Part shown: positions 36,948 to 46,610 of the stretch, piece by piece
Layout: each line of letters begins with the position of its first letter
Numbering within the stretch: the first letter of the stretch is position 1
Assembly: GCF_001553605.1 (NCBI RefSeq)
Contig: NZ_CP014229.1
Coordinates: 289,001-353,000, forward strand
Direction of reading: 5' to 3'
DNA from: Desulfovibrio fairfieldensis
GTDB taxonomy: Bacteria > Desulfobacterota > Desulfovibrionia > Desulfovibrionales > Desulfovibrionaceae
Length of the DNA stretch: 64,000 bases
The notes under the pieces: model-generated
The model's database searches: none
Told to the model about the DNA's origin: nothing
The model's input: only the letters and a program-made list of their open reading frames with translations
Position numbers and translations under genes: made by a program

Positions 36948-39293
36948 ATGGCAATGTCTGCAACGGATGATCACATGTCCAAATTGTCCACCGCCATAGT
37001 TTCCGCGCTCTTCCTCGCCGCGCTGCTCGGGGGCTTGCTTTATTCCATCCGGGACTACAACGCCAGCACCAAACAGGACATTACCTCCAATCTGACCCAG
37101 CGCCTGCAGGAATCCACACACTACGCGGCGGAGAACTTTCAGCGCCAGCTCAGGGAACGCTTCCGCGATCTGGAGGGAACGGCCCGTCTGCTTTCTTCCC
37201 GCGAAAATCCTGTCACCCAGGAAAATGCCAGGAATTTCGGCCTGATGCTGGAGCCGAGCATCCGTAATTTCGGCATTCTGTCGCCGGACGGCAGAGGATT
37301 TTCCGCCTTGGGCAAAGAGCTCGACCTCAGCGCGGACGCCTATTTCCAGCGTGCCCTGCGCGGCGAGGCGAGCATCTCCTCCGGCATTGTTTCCACTGAC
37401 GACCACAGCCGGGTGCTTGCCCTGGCCGTGCCTGTAACGCGCGAGGACAAGGTCCTGGCCGTGCTGGTGGCGGGCATCAATATTGACGCCTTGCGGGCCA
37501 GCATAGAAACCAGGGCCTTTGACGGCCGGACCTCCAACCTGGTTTTCGACAGCCAGGATCGCGTGCTTTTCGGCGCGTTGCCGCAAGGGCGGGATCTGGA
37601 CGTCCTGATCAGGCACTTCAAGCAGACGCAACCGCCGCATACGGCCTCCCAGGTGCGGGATTTTTTCAAGGGCATGCGTCAGAGCGGCGACAAGGTGCTG
37701 CACTTCAAAGGTGCCGGCTATTCCTTTTACATGAACCGCGTGCCTCTGACGCAAAACGACTGGCAACTGGTTTCCATTCTGCCGCAAAGCGTTCTGAATG
37801 AACGTATCGACCAGCAGAATGCCGTTACCCGCACGCTGATGCTGCGCGTGACGGTCATCACCGTTTTGCTGCTGCTCTATCTTTTGTACAGCCAGCGCCG
37901 CTCCCACCGCAAGATACGCAGCCAGCAGGAAGAATACAGCGCCATTATCGCCAATATCTCCGGCGGAATACAGAAGTTCAGCGGTGTGGACGGCAGCTTT
38001 CTGTTTCTCAGCCAGAATTATCTGGATCTGCTGGGGTACAGCCGGGAAGAGTTCGAGCGCATTTACGAAAACACTTTTGCCAACACCATTTACGAGGAAG
38101 ACCGCGACGAGGTTCTGCTGACCATTTCCCGGCAACTGGAAAAGAGCAAAGCCATTGATGTGGAATACCGCACCCGGGCCAAAAACGGCAATCTGGTCTG
38201 GCTCTACAACAAGGGCACCCTGACCTACGACGAACGGCGGCAGCCCTATATCGCAAGCATTGTCTTCGACATCACACACAGCAAGGAAATGCAGCAGGCC
38301 CAGCGCATTTCCGATGAACGCTACCATTTCATTCTTGAGCAGCACGATATCATTATTTTTGAACAGGACCTGCTCAACGGCGATTTTTATTGCAGCACGC
38401 GTTGGATGCAGTTGTTCGGCTCGGCCTTCAATATTCTGGAACCGGACCCGGACGGCAGCCAGATTCCGGTGCATCCGGACGACCGGGACGCGCTGCGGGA
38501 CTTTCAGGACGCCCTGCAGCAGACAAAGCGCGTGGCGGAAATGCGCCTGTGCGATGTGGACGGCCTGTACCGCTGGTACAGGATCGAAGCCTCCAACATC
38601 ATGGACGACAGCGGCTGGCCCATCTATGTCATCGGAATCATCACGGACATCGACAACCAGAAGAACCTGGAGCTCACCCTGCGCAATCAGGCCGCGCGCG
38701 ACAGCGCCACCGGCATGTACAACAAGCTGGCGACGGAACAGGCCATCGCCCGTTTCCTTGACCGGCACAACCTGGACGGGGCGGGCGGCTATGCGCTGTT
38801 CATGATCGATTTCGACAACTTTAAGAACATCAACGACCGTCTGGGCCACGCCGTGGGCGATCAGGCCATCTGCGCCATGGCCCGGATCATCCGCCAGAAT
38901 TTCCGCTCCGCGGATATTGTGGGGCGCATCGGCGGCGACGAATTTCTGGTCTTCTGTACCGAGCGGCTGAGCATGCTCCGGATCCGTGAGCGGGCCGCCA
39001 AACTGGGCGGCGAGCTGCACACGGAATGGGGCGAGGGCGAAAGCCGTTGCGTGCTGACCGCCAGCATGGGCGTGGCCTGCGCCCCCTGCGACGGACGCAG
39101 CTTTGCGGAGCTCTACCAGCATGCCGACGAGGCCACCTACCAGGCCAAGCATATGGGCAAAAACGGCTGCGTCTTCTATGCGGAGATGCGCGAGGCGGGC
39201 GCGCTGCCGCCTCCGGCCGGAGCCAGCGTGGTCAATACGAATATCGACGCCGCGCCGGATGTTGAAAACGGCGGGGACGTCTCCGAAGCATAG
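36948..39293 (+). CDS. Membrane diguanylate cyclase (dCache-PAS-PAS-GGDEF)
   Basis: A 781-residue signalling protein; the start is uncertain between 36948 and 36975. One membrane helix (LSTAIVSALFLAALLGGLLY), a periplasmic Cache-type sensor (about 45-285), a second helix (TVITVLLLLYLLYS), a PAS domain (SAIIANISGGIQKFSGVDGS onwards), a second PAS-like domain, and a GGDEF cyclase at the C-terminus follow in order. The active site GGDEF is intact, and an RSAD motif five residues before it is the product-inhibition I-site (RxxD). It should make cyclic di-GMP from two GTP in response to a periplasmic signal. There is no EAL domain. Confidence 0.92.
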   Translation: MAMSATDDHMSKLSTAIVSALFLAALLGGLLYSIRDYNASTKQDITSNLTQRLQESTHYAAENFQRQLRERFRDLEGTARLLSSRENPVTQENARNFGLMLEPSIRNFGILSPDGRGFSALGKELDLSADAYFQRALRGEASISSGIVSTDDHSRVLALAVPVTREDKVLAVLVAGINIDALRASIETRAFDGRTSNLVFDSQDRVLFGALPQGRDLDVLIRHFKQTQPPHTASQVRDFFKGMRQSGDKVLHFKGAGYSFYMNRVPLTQNDWQLVSILPQSVLNERIDQQNAVTRTLMLRVTVITVLLLLYLLYSQRRSHRKIRSQQEEYSAIIANISGGIQKFSGVDGSFLFLSQNYLDLLGYSREEFERIYENTFANTIYEEDRDEVLLTISRQLEKSKAIDVEYRTRAKNGNLVWLYNKGTLTYDERRQPYIASIVFDITHSKEMQQAQRISDERYHFILEQHDIIIFEQDLLNGDFYCSTRWMQLFGSAFNILEPDPDGSQIPVHPDDRDALRDFQDALQQTKRVAEMRLCDVDGLYRWYRIEASNIMDDSGWPIYVIGIITDIDNQKNLELTLRNQAARDSATGMYNKLATEQAIARFLDRHNLDGAGGYALFMIDFDNFKNINDRLGHAVGDQAICAMARIIRQNFRSADIVGRIGGDEFLVFCTERLSMLRIRERAAKLGGELHTEWGEGESRCVLTASMGVACAPCDGRSFAELYQHADEATYQAKHMGKNGCVFYAEMREAGALPPPAGASVVNTNIDAAPDVENGGDVSEA

Positions 39294-39644
39294 GGCCGGA
39301 CGGTGCTACAGGGGCGCGGATTCCGGTTGCCTGCCATCCCAAAAACACAGCGGATTTTTCATTGGCGTCATATCCGCCTGTCTTTGACGCGGCCTGTGGT
39401 CACGCCGATAGCGGCGTTTACACTGTGGGCCGCCCCCCTTGTTTCGACACGCCGTGTTCCATCTCACGCTCCGTCTTGCCAAAGACGACGTTACGGGCCA
39501 AAATTGCAGCGGGTCCCGCACGGCGCGGCGGACGCGCGCATGAGCGAGGGCCCGCAGCGGCCTTCAGCGGGATTTTTATGGGGTGGATTGTTTGACGACA
39601 GCGCGCGGCAACTGACGCGAGCCTGATAAAGAGGGAGAAGAAGC
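39294..39644. other. Intergenic region upstream of galE
   Basis: A 351-bp gap of GC-rich DNA without a convincing ORF or repeat. The galE ribosome binding site (GAGGGAG) is at its end. I see no clear promoter or terminator. Confidence 0.35.
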
Positions 39645-40631
39645 ATGGCGATTCTGGTCTGCGGCGGAGCCGGGTACATCGGTTCGCATAATGTACGCGC
39701 CCTGCTGGCCCGCGGCGAGGAAGCCGTGGTCATCGACAATTTCCTGACCGGCCATCGCCGGGCCGTGCCTGCGGGCGTGCGCCTTCATGAAGGCGACATT
39801 CGCGATCCCGAGGCTCTGGACAGGGTCTTCAGCGAAAACCGCATCGACGCGGTGCTCCACTTCGCGGCCAGTTCTCTGGTGGGCGAGAGCATGGAAAAGC
39901 CGCTGGCCTATTTCAACAACAATGTCCACGGCATGCAGATGCTGCTGGAAGCCATGCGGCGGCATGGCGTGGACAAGATCGTCTTTTCCTCCACGGCGGC
40001 GGTCTACGGCGAGCCGCGGCGCGTGCCCATCGAGGAGAGCGACCCCACCCGGCCCGCCAACCCCTACGGCGAAAGCAAGCTGATGATGGAAAACATCATG
40101 CGCTGGGTGGGGTTGGCGCACGGCATGCGCTCCGTGATACTGCGCTATTTCAATGTGGCCGGGGCGCTGCCCGGCGGAGCCATCGGCGAGGACCACCGGC
40201 CGGAAAGCCATCTCATTCCCCTGATCCTCCAGGTGCCCCTGGGCCTGCGCGAACATATCACGGTGTTCGGCGAGGACTATCCCACGCCCGACGGCACCTG
40301 CATTCGGGACTACCTGGACGTCATGGACCTGGCCGACGCCCATATGCGCGCCCTGGATTACCTGCGGCGCGGCGGCGAGAGCGTCATCTGCAATCTGGGC
40401 AACGGCCGGGGCTTTTCCGTGCGGGAGATGATTGAGGCCGCGCGGCGGGTCACGGGCCACGCTGTTCCGGTGCGCGCGGGGGCGCGCCGGGCGGGCGATC
40501 CGGCCCGGCTGGTGGCCTCGGCGCAGCGCGCGCGGGAGATACTGGGCTGGGAGCCCAGGGTGGACATCGAGGGCATCATCGCCTCGGCCTGGGAATGGCA
40601 TCGCGCGCATCCCCACGGCTTCGACGATTGA
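39645..40631 (+). CDS. galE: UDP-glucose 4-epimerase
   Basis: A 328-residue extended SDR enzyme. GGAGYIGS (residues 7-14) binds NAD, and the catalytic Tyr141-x3-Lys145 pair lies in NPYGESKLMMEN. FSSTAAVYGEP and the C-terminal DGTCIRDYLDVMDLADAH are typical of GalE. It interconverts UDP-glucose and UDP-galactose for envelope polysaccharide. It ends one base before the convergent hydF, leaving no room for a separate terminator. Confidence 0.93.
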   Translation: MAILVCGGAGYIGSHNVRALLARGEEAVVIDNFLTGHRRAVPAGVRLHEGDIRDPEALDRVFSENRIDAVLHFAASSLVGESMEKPLAYFNNNVHGMQMLLEAMRRHGVDKIVFSSTAAVYGEPRRVPIEESDPTRPANPYGESKLMMENIMRWVGLAHGMRSVILRYFNVAGALPGGAIGEDHRPESHLIPLILQVPLGLREHITVFGEDYPTPDGTCIRDYLDVMDLADAHMRALDYLRRGGESVICNLGNGRGFSVREMIEAARRVTGHAVPVRAGARRAGDPARLVASAQRAREILGWEPRVDIEGIIASAWEWHRAHPHGFDD

Positions 40632-40632
40632 G

Positions 40633-41883
40633 TCAGGCTTGCGCGCGGGCCTTCCGGTAAGCGCGCAAGGCGTCCGGAAAGGGGGAAAGCACTCTGGCCA
40701 GCACGCCTTGCGCCAGGGAAATGGCCAGGCCGTAATTGGTCATGGGGCAGCCCGCCTCGGTCGCGGCGCGCAGCCGGGCCAGCATCTGCCCGCGCGTGAT
40801 GACGCAGCCGCCGCAGTGCACGACGGCCGCGCAGTCTCCGGCGGAGTCCGGAAATTCCTTGCCCGCGGCCATCCTGAAATGCAGCTCGCCCCCGGCCAGC
40901 CCGCGCAACAGGCGCGGCAGCTTGACGCGACCTATATCGTCGTGCTGCGGATGGTGGGAGCAGGCCTCCTGAATCAGCACGCTGTCACCGGGGTGAAGCC
41001 GTCCGAGTGCGGCGGCCCCACGGGCCAGAGCGGGCAGATCCCCCTTGAAACGGGCCATGAGCACGGAAAAGGTGGTCATGGGGATGTCCGAAGGCGTCTC
41101 CCGGTCCACCGTATGGACCACCTGGGAATCGCAGACCACAAGATCCGGGGCTTCTTTAAGGCGCCGCAGCGCTGCGGGCAGGTCTTTGTCCGTCGTCGCC
41201 AGGCAGATCTTGCGTCCGTCCAGGCTGTCGCGAATGGCCTGCACCTGGGGCAGAATGAGCCGCCCCCGAGGCGCGCCCGTATCAAGCGGCACGACGAGCA
41301 GCAGAACGCCCTGTTCCGGCAGCAGATCGCTGAGCAGCGGGGGCTGGCGCAGGGCGCTTTCCGGCGCGATGCGTTCGATGGCCGCGCGTATCTCGCCCAG
41401 GCCGAGACCGCTGCGGGCCGAGGCGCGTATGACGGGCACGGCGGCGTCCAGGCCTTCCGGCCTGTCGGGGGCATCCGTTGTTTCCTTCGCGCCGGAATCG
41501 GCGTCCGCCTTGTTCCGCACCACCACAAAGGGAATCTCCAGGGAACGCAGCCGGGCGGCCGCAGCCGCCTCGGTTCGCCCCCAGATCCGCCCGTCCGTCA
41601 CCAGCAGGGCCACGTCGGTCCGGCGCATGATCTCCAGGCTGCGCTCCGCGCGCAATCTGCCCAATTCGCCGTCGTCGTCCAGACCGGCGGTGTCCAGAAA
41701 GACCACCGGCCCCAGCGGGGCCATTTCCAGCGTTTTTTCAACAGGGTCTGTCGTTGTGCCGGGCGTATCCGAAACAATGGACACCGGCTGCCCGGACAGT
41801 GCGTTGAGCAATGAGGACTTGCCCGCATTGCGGCGTCCGAAAAGCGCGATGTGCAGGCGAAGGCCCTTGGGCGCTTCGGTCAT
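40633..41883 (-). CDS. hydF: [FeFe]-hydrogenase maturation GTPase HydF
   Basis: A 416-residue scaffold protein on which the 2Fe subcluster is built before transfer to HydA. The N-terminal GTPase domain has GRRNAGKSSLLNAL (P-loop), TTTDPVEK (switch), DTAGLDDDG and RNKAD. The C-terminal cluster-binding domain has EACSHHPQHDDIGR and VVHCGGC, the CxH and HCxxC ligands of the HydF iron-sulfur cluster. The ATG follows AAGGAG. It is the last gene of the hyd cluster, 147 bp after hydB, with a GC hairpin in between. Confidence 0.95.
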   Translation of the reverse strand: MTEAPKGLRLHIALFGRRNAGKSSLLNALSGQPVSIVSDTPGTTTDPVEKTLEMAPLGPVVFLDTAGLDDDGELGRLRAERSLEIMRRTDVALLVTDGRIWGRTEAAAAARLRSLEIPFVVVRNKADADSGAKETTDAPDRPEGLDAAVPVIRASARSGLGLGEIRAAIERIAPESALRQPPLLSDLLPEQGVLLLVVPLDTGAPRGRLILPQVQAIRDSLDGRKICLATTDKDLPAALRRLKEAPDLVVCDSQVVHTVDRETPSDIPMTTFSVLMARFKGDLPALARGAAALGRLHPGDSVLIQEACSHHPQHDDIGRVKLPRLLRGLAGGELHFRMAAGKEFPDSAGDCAAVVHCGGCVITRGQMLARLRAATEAGCPMTNYGLAISLAQGVLARVLSPFPDALRAYRKARAQA

Positions 41884-41946
41884 GGGTGGACTCCTTGCGA
41901 AAAGGGGCCGGTTGCGCGGCGGCGCAGCGACCGGGAAAATCGGGAC

Positions 41947-41978
41947 GGCCGGCGCGATTGGGCAAAACCGCGCCGGCC
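41947..41978 (-). other. Hairpin between hydB and hydF
   Basis: A perfect 10-bp stem (GGCCGGCGCG at 41947-41956, complement at 41969-41978) with a 12-base loop and no T-tract. It may stabilise the hydAB mRNA or reduce read-through into hydF. Confidence 0.55.
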
Positions 41979-42030
41979 GGGGTCTGGGTGGGGCTGTGCG
42001 TATCAGCCCTTGGGCGGAAGAGCCCGGCGC

Positions 42031-42405
42031 TTATTCATACGGATAGGCGTTGCCCGCGAAATCCTTGTGGCGAGGATTGGGATACGCGCCTGAAGCCGTA
42101 AGCTTCTTGAGGCCTTCCGATTTGTCGAACCATTTGGTGTGAAGCAGTTCTTCCGATTTATGGCCCAGCGGCTTGCCGAGCCAGGAATCATAAAGGGCCT
42201 TGACCTGTGCGTTGTCCTGGGAGGCCCGCTTGGGAAAGGTCTTGTCGGCGCCGTACACGGCGTTGACGCGGTCGCGCATGTAGTCCTTGATTTCCCTGGC
42301 TCCCGCATAGGCCTTGTTGACCATGCGCACGCCCAGCAAGAGGCCGCCGGAGAGAATGCACGCGCCTTTTAAAAATCCCCGTCTTGTGCTCGTCAGTATG
42401 GACAT
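42031..42405 (-). CDS. hydB: Periplasmic [FeFe] hydrogenase small subunit
   Basis: A 124-residue subunit with a twin-arginine signal (STRRGFLKGACILSGGLLLG, arginines at 8-9). The mature part (AREIKDYMRDRVNAVYG, WLGKPLGHKSEELLHTKWF) is the Desulfovibrio HydB fold, which wraps round HydA. Its Tat signal carries the folded HydAB complex to the periplasm, since HydA has no signal. It starts 9 bp after hydA. Confidence 0.95.
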   Translation of the reverse strand: MSILTSTRRGFLKGACILSGGLLLGVRMVNKAYAGAREIKDYMRDRVNAVYGADKTFPKRASQDNAQVKALYDSWLGKPLGHKSEELLHTKWFDKSEGLKKLTASGAYPNPRHKDFAGNAYPYE

Positions 42406-42414
42406 ATGGCCCCC

Positions 42415-43671
42415 TTAGGCGTTGGCGTTCATATCGGCAAGGCGTTTTTTGAGACTGCCGTACAGGCTGGAGGCCTTGCGCTCCGCGTATTCCAGCAGGG
42501 TCGGCATCAAGGGCTGGCCGCCGCCGCAGACGCAGCCGCCGGGACAGGCCATGAACTCGATGAAATGATACGGGGACTTCCCGGCGCGGACTTCCTCACA
42601 GACCGCGTCAAAGCGTTTGGCCCCATGCACAACGGCCAGACGCAGCTCAATGCCGTTGATGGTCACCGTGTATTCCTTCATCCCCTTGAGGCCGCGCACC
42701 TGTTTAAAATCCCAGGATTCCGGACGCTGGCCGGTCACCGCCTGGTAGGCGAAGCGCAAAGCCGCTTCCATGACGCCCCCGGACACCCCGAAAATAGTAG
42801 CGCCGCCGGAGGATTCTCCCATCAGGCTGTCGCGCTGCCCCTCAGGCAGCTTGCTGAAGTCTATGCCCGCCTGCCGGATCATGTAGGCCAGTTCGCGGGT
42901 GGTCAGCGTGGCGTCGATGTCGCGCAGGCCGTCGGCGGCCAGCTCGGGACGCAGGCCTTCATATTTTTTGGCAATGCAGGGCATGATGGACACGGTGTAG
43001 ATCTGTTCGGGAGCATAGTTCAGCTTTTCCGCGCCGTAGGTTTTGGCCAGCCTGCCGTTCATGCCCACGGGCGATTTGCAGGAGGAAAAGTGCGGCAGCA
43101 GGTCGGGGTGAAAGGTTTCCGCATGCTTCTGCCAGCCCGGACAGCAGGAGGTGAATTGGGGCAGATGTTTTTTTTCGCCCAGGCGTTGTACAAATTCCGA
43201 GGCTTCTTCCCAGATGGTCACGTCGGCGGTGAATTCAGTGTCCCAGCAATGGGCGAATCCCAGGGCTTTGAGGGCCGAGAGCATCTTGCCGGTGGTCACG
43301 CTGCCGGGCGCGAGCCCGAAAGCCTCGCCCAAGGCGTAGCGCACCGACGGAGCGGGCATGGCAATGCACTTGACGCTCTTGTCCTGAAGCTTCTTTTGCA
43401 GTTCCGGCACCCAGGTCTGCACTTCATAAACGGCGAATTCCGGACAATGGGTCAGGCACTGCCCGCAGTTGATGCAGGCTTCGGGGTAGGCGACCTTGTG
43501 CGCCGCGCCGGTTTCCCCGTAGATCGCCCCTGAGGGGCAATATTCCTGACAGGTGTCGCAGCCGATGCATTTTTCCGCATCAATCTGCACAAAAAACATC
43601 TTGTCGCCGTCGGCCCCCTGTGGCGGCACATTGGGCTCATACTGGATATGCTCCATGACGATACGCGGCAT
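42415..43671 (-). CDS. hydA: Periplasmic [FeFe] hydrogenase large subunit
   Basis: A 418-residue catalytic subunit, the size of the Desulfovibrio enzyme. Two [4Fe-4S] ferredoxin clusters are bound by Cys35/38/41/45 and Cys66/69/72/76. H-cluster motifs L1 TSCCPGW (Cys176 proton relay, Cys177 ligand), L2 MPCIAKK (Cys232) and L3 [12 protein letters not shown] (Cys376, Cys380) are all intact, so it should be active. It oxidises H2 in the periplasm, feeding electrons to cytochrome c3, or makes H2. It has no signal peptide; HydB supplies it. AGGAGG precedes the ATG. It lies between hydE and hydB. Confidence 0.97.
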   Translation of the reverse strand: MPRIVMEHIQYEPNVPPQGADGDKMFFVQIDAEKCIGCDTCQEYCPSGAIYGETGAAHKVAYPEACINCGQCLTHCPEFAVYEVQTWVPELQKKLQDKSVKCIAMPAPSVRYALGEAFGLAPGSVTTGKMLSALKALGFAHCWDTEFTADVTIWEEASEFVQRLGEKKHLPQFTSCCPGWQKHAETFHPDLLPHFSSCKSPVGMNGRLAKTYGAEKLNYAPEQIYTVSIMPCIAKKYEGLRPELAADGLRDIDATLTTRELAYMIRQAGIDFSKLPEGQRDSLMGESSGGATIFGVSGGVMEAALRFAYQAVTGQRPESWDFKQVRGLKGMKEYTVTINGIELRLAVVHGAKRFDAVCEEVRAGKSPYHFIEFMACPGGCVCGGGQPLMPTLLEYAERKASSLYGSLKKRLADMNANA

Positions 43672-43698
43672 TCCAACCTCCTGGCGGTAACAGGTGAA

Positions 43699-44757
43699 TC
43701 AGACTCCATCCGTCAGTCGCGCCCGCACGGGCGGCGATGAACAGTTCATGCTTCTTCCGGCGGCCGCCGGGTGTTCCTCGCTTTCCGGCGGCGATGCGAG
43801 CGTATGCGTGCGCCCGGCGGCCTCGACGGCCATGCGTGCGGCTGCCGTATCCACGCGGTTTTTATTATCGTAAATGCGGTAGTGTTCACGGTATCCCGGC
43901 GGCGTGAAGCCGGGCATGAGCACATTGCCCCCGGCCAGCAGGCCTTCCTTCTGGCCCGCGACCGTATCCACCGTAGCCAGGGCCGTGGTGGCGGGAATGT
44001 TGGCCCAGGGCAGCGCGATGCGCAGCACGGCCATGACCCGCAGGGTCAGTGCCGCCGTGCCTCCGGGCCGGGTGCCCAAAGGCGTATCCGCCTGGGGGAT
44101 GAACGGCCCGACCCCGCACATGGACACGCGCAACTTCCGCGCCAGCAGAATGTCGTCGGCCAGGGATTCGGGCTTTTGCCCCGGCAGGCCCACCATGAAA
44201 CCCGAACCCGTTTCATAGCCCAGCTCCCGCAGCATACGCAGGCTTGCGAGGCGTTCCGCCAGCGTGTGGCCCGGATGCAGGCGCGCATACAGCCGTGGGT
44301 CGGCGGTCTCATGCTTGAGCAGAAAGCGCGCGGCACCGGCTTCCTTCCACAGGGCGCAGGCCGTCCGGGGCTGTTCCCCCACGCTGAGGGTCACCGGCAC
44401 GCGCAGGTCGCGGCGTATGGCGTCCACCACCCCGGCCAGCCATTGCGGCGGCACCGCATATTCGCCCGCTTGCAGCACAATGGTGTCCGCGCCCGCGGTC
44501 ACGGCTTCGGTTGCGGTCTCCATTATTTCGTCTTTGGAAAGCGTATAGCGCACGAGTTGCCTGTTGGCCGCCCGCAGGCCGCAGTAGCGGCAATTGCGAC
44601 GGCAGACGTTGGAGAACTCCACAAGTCCGCGCACGAAAACATGCGAGCCTTTTTCCCGTGCCGTTATCCGCGCGGCGCGGCGCCGCAATTCGGCATAGGG
44701 CGTTGCAAACAGGAGCTTGAGAATGTCCTCGCGGCGCACAGACGCATCCTTGTCCAT
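43699..44757 (-). CDS. hydE: [FeFe]-hydrogenase maturation radical SAM enzyme HydE
   Basis: A 352-residue radical SAM enzyme with the cluster motif CRRNCRYCG (Cys52, Cys56, Cys59). I place its start at 44757, two bases after the hydG stop; the frame is open further upstream but would overlap hydG. HVFVRGLVEFSNVC, VTLSVGEQP and TGSGFMVGLPGQ match HydE. It acts on the HydG-derived iron-cyanide-carbonyl complex in assembly of the 2Fe subcluster. The last 30 residues are a serine/proline-rich tail. Confidence 0.94.
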   Translation of the reverse strand: MDKDASVRREDILKLLFATPYAELRRRAARITAREKGSHVFVRGLVEFSNVCRRNCRYCGLRAANRQLVRYTLSKDEIMETATEAVTAGADTIVLQAGEYAVPPQWLAGVVDAIRRDLRVPVTLSVGEQPRTACALWKEAGAARFLLKHETADPRLYARLHPGHTLAERLASLRMLRELGYETGSGFMVGLPGQKPESLADDILLARKLRVSMCGVGPFIPQADTPLGTRPGGTAALTLRVMAVLRIALPWANIPATTALATVDTVAGQKEGLLAGGNVLMPGFTPPGYREHYRIYDNKNRVDTAAARMAVEAAGRTHTLASPPESEEHPAAAGRSMNCSSPPVRARLTDGV

Positions 44758-44759
44758 GC

Positions 44760-46169
44760 TCAGCAGTAGACGTCCCGCTGGCCGGAACGCACCTTGGAAA
44801 GCAGCTTTTCCGAGACGCGGCGGGTGCGCTCCTCCATGCCGTCGAGAGAGGCGGCAATGGCGCATTCACCGGCCAGGCGCTCTTCCTCCCCCGCGTAGTC
44901 CAGCAGATATTCCTCAAAGGTGGAGAGGGCGTTGGGCGCGCACTTGGCCTTGATGAGGCCGGGTTTGGCGAGATCCATGAAATCCTTGCCCGTGCGCCCC
45001 AGGCGGTAACAGCCCGTGCAGAAGGAGGGGATGAAACCGTGGTCCCCGAGATCCTTCACCACCTCGGCCAGGCTTCTGTGGTCGCCGAGCTGAAACTGGG
45101 CCGCCTCAAATTGACTGTCTTCCTTGTAGCCGCCGGGATTGGTGCGGCTGCCCGCCGAGATCTGCGAAACGCCGAGTTCCAAGGTGAGGCCGCGTATGGC
45201 GGCATTTTCGCGCGTGGACATGATCAGGCCCGTATAGGGAACCGCCAGGCGCAGAATCGCCACCAGCTTCAGGAAATCCTCATCGCTGACGGCATGCGGC
45301 GGCCGGGACGCAAGGTCGGAACCGACGGCGGGCTCGATGCGCGGCACGCTGATGGTATGGCAGCCCACACCGAAGCGCTCTTCCAGATGGGCGATGTGCA
45401 TCATCAGAGCCAGGGTTTCGTAACGCCAGTCATAGAGACCGTAGAGCAGCCCCATGCCCACGTCGTCGATGCCCGCCAGCATGGCGCGGTCAAAGGAAGA
45501 GGCCCGCCAGTCCAGGTCGCGCTTGGGGCCCGCCAGGTGCACGCTTTCGTAGGTGGGCCGGTGATAGGTCTCCTGGAAAAGCTGGAAGGTTCCGATATGC
45601 CGTTCCTTGAGACGGCGGAAGTCCTCCACCGAAAGCGGGGCGAGATTGACATTGACCCGGCGGATATTGCCGCCGCCCTCGCGCGCCTCGTAAATGGCGT
45701 CAATGGCGTCCAGCACATAGTCGATGCCGCTGCCGGGATAGGCCTCGCCCGCCACCATCAGAACCCGCTTGTGCCCCTGGCGCAGGATGATCCTGGTTTC
45801 CTCAAGTATCTCGTCCCGGCTCAGGGCGCGGCGGATCACTTCGGTATTGGATTTCCGGAAGGCGCAGTACAGGCACTCGTTGGAGCAGAGATTGGAGATA
45901 TACAGCGGAGCGAACAGCACGATGCGGTTGCCGTAAATTTCTTCCTTGACCGCCTTGGCGGTGTGGTACAGCTCCGCCGTCAATTCCGGAGAGGAAAGGC
46001 CCATCAGCACGGCCACGTCCGTAAGCGAGAGCCCCTTCAGTTCCCTGGCCTTGGCAAGGACCTCGCGCGCCCGCGCCGGGTCCTCGCGGCTACAGGAGGA
46101 GGCAAGCACGCGTTCTATTGTAGCGTCGTCCAACCATGTGGCCCTGGTATCCGCAATATTCCCCGTCAT
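44760..46169 (-). CDS. hydG: [FeFe]-hydrogenase maturation radical SAM enzyme HydG
   Basis: A 469-residue tyrosine lyase that makes the CO and CN ligands of the H-cluster. The radical SAM motif CSNECLYC (Cys95, Cys99, Cys102) and the C-terminal auxiliary cluster motif CTGC with a third cysteine in IKAKC are both present. The sequence HTISVPRIEPAVGSD and QISAGSRTNPGGY is typical. AAGGGG precedes its ATG. It is the first gene of the operon hydG-E-A-B-F, and its upstream region carries three GTGTTAC half-site pairs. Confidence 0.96.
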   Translation of the reverse strand: MTGNIADTRATWLDDATIERVLASSCSREDPARAREVLAKARELKGLSLTDVAVLMGLSSPELTAELYHTAKAVKEEIYGNRIVLFAPLYISNLCSNECLYCAFRKSNTEVIRRALSRDEILEETRIILRQGHKRVLMVAGEAYPGSGIDYVLDAIDAIYEAREGGGNIRRVNVNLAPLSVEDFRRLKERHIGTFQLFQETYHRPTYESVHLAGPKRDLDWRASSFDRAMLAGIDDVGMGLLYGLYDWRYETLALMMHIAHLEERFGVGCHTISVPRIEPAVGSDLASRPPHAVSDEDFLKLVAILRLAVPYTGLIMSTRENAAIRGLTLELGVSQISAGSRTNPGGYKEDSQFEAAQFQLGDHRSLAEVVKDLGDHGFIPSFCTGCYRLGRTGKDFMDLAKPGLIKAKCAPNALSTFEEYLLDYAGEEERLAGECAIAASLDGMEERTRRVSEKLLSKVRSGQRDVYC

Positions 46170-46256
46170 GGCATCCCCTTGCTGGCAGCGGTCGCTGAAC
46201 CGCCGATTAGTGGGTTTCAGGACAAGCGGCCTGACGTTCAGGCTGTTTGTTTTTTT

Positions 46257-46283
46257 GTATTACATTTTTAAATTTCGTGTTAC
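46257..46283. promoter_or_regulatory. GTGTTAC-like half-site pair 1 upstream of hydG
   Basis: GTATTAC (46257-46263) and GTGTTAC (46277-46283) are 13 bases apart with an AT-rich spacer. The pair is 88-114 bp upstream of the hydG start, where a promoter is expected. Against GTGTTAC-N13-GTAACAC one half fits 6 of 7, the other 4 of 7. Confidence 0.45.
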
Positions 46284-46408
46284 GATATGCGAGCAGCCGC
46301 CGTTACGCTCACGCCCCCCGCGAAAGCGACGTCTCGCAATACCCGGAAAGATGCTGTGCGGAACCTGCCGTCAAATACCGGACAGGCGACAGGGGCCCTT
46401 ACACTATT

Positions 46409-46435
46409 GTGTTATCTTTTTTAAAAAAGTAACAC
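46409..46435. promoter_or_regulatory. Candidate NikR box upstream of hydG
   Basis: GTGTTAT-N13-GTAACAC matches 13 of 14 positions of the palindrome I recall as the predicted NikR signal of Desulfovibrio (GTGTTAC-N13/14-GTAACAC). The spacer is a run of T followed by a run of A. NikR is a nickel-responsive repressor; binding here would lower [FeFe] hydrogenase when nickel is plentiful. Confidence 0.65.
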
Positions 46436-46522
46436 CACCAGTTTAAAAAAATTCTCTGCGGGCAGGCCGCCTCCGGGCGGCGGGGCATGTATACGGTCGC
46501 TCCCTTGCGGATATGCCATCTC

Positions 46523-46549
46523 GTGTTACTTTTGTCAATTACGTGTTAC
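46523..46549. promoter_or_regulatory. GTGTTAC direct half-site pair 3 upstream of hydG
   Basis: Two identical GTGTTAC copies (46523-46529, 46543-46549) are separated by 13 bases, the same spacing as pairs 1 and 2 but in direct orientation. Confidence 0.45.
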
Positions 46550-46610
46550 AAATTTTATGCTTCCCACGTCCGATTACGATATGGGCCGGGGAAATTATGG
46601 GGAAGTATTG

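Noticed and set aside
39303-39626. A 107-codon ORF between the diguanylate cyclase and galE
   Set aside because: No ribosome binding site, Arg/Pro/Ser-rich translation without a recognisable fold, and competing frames of similar length.
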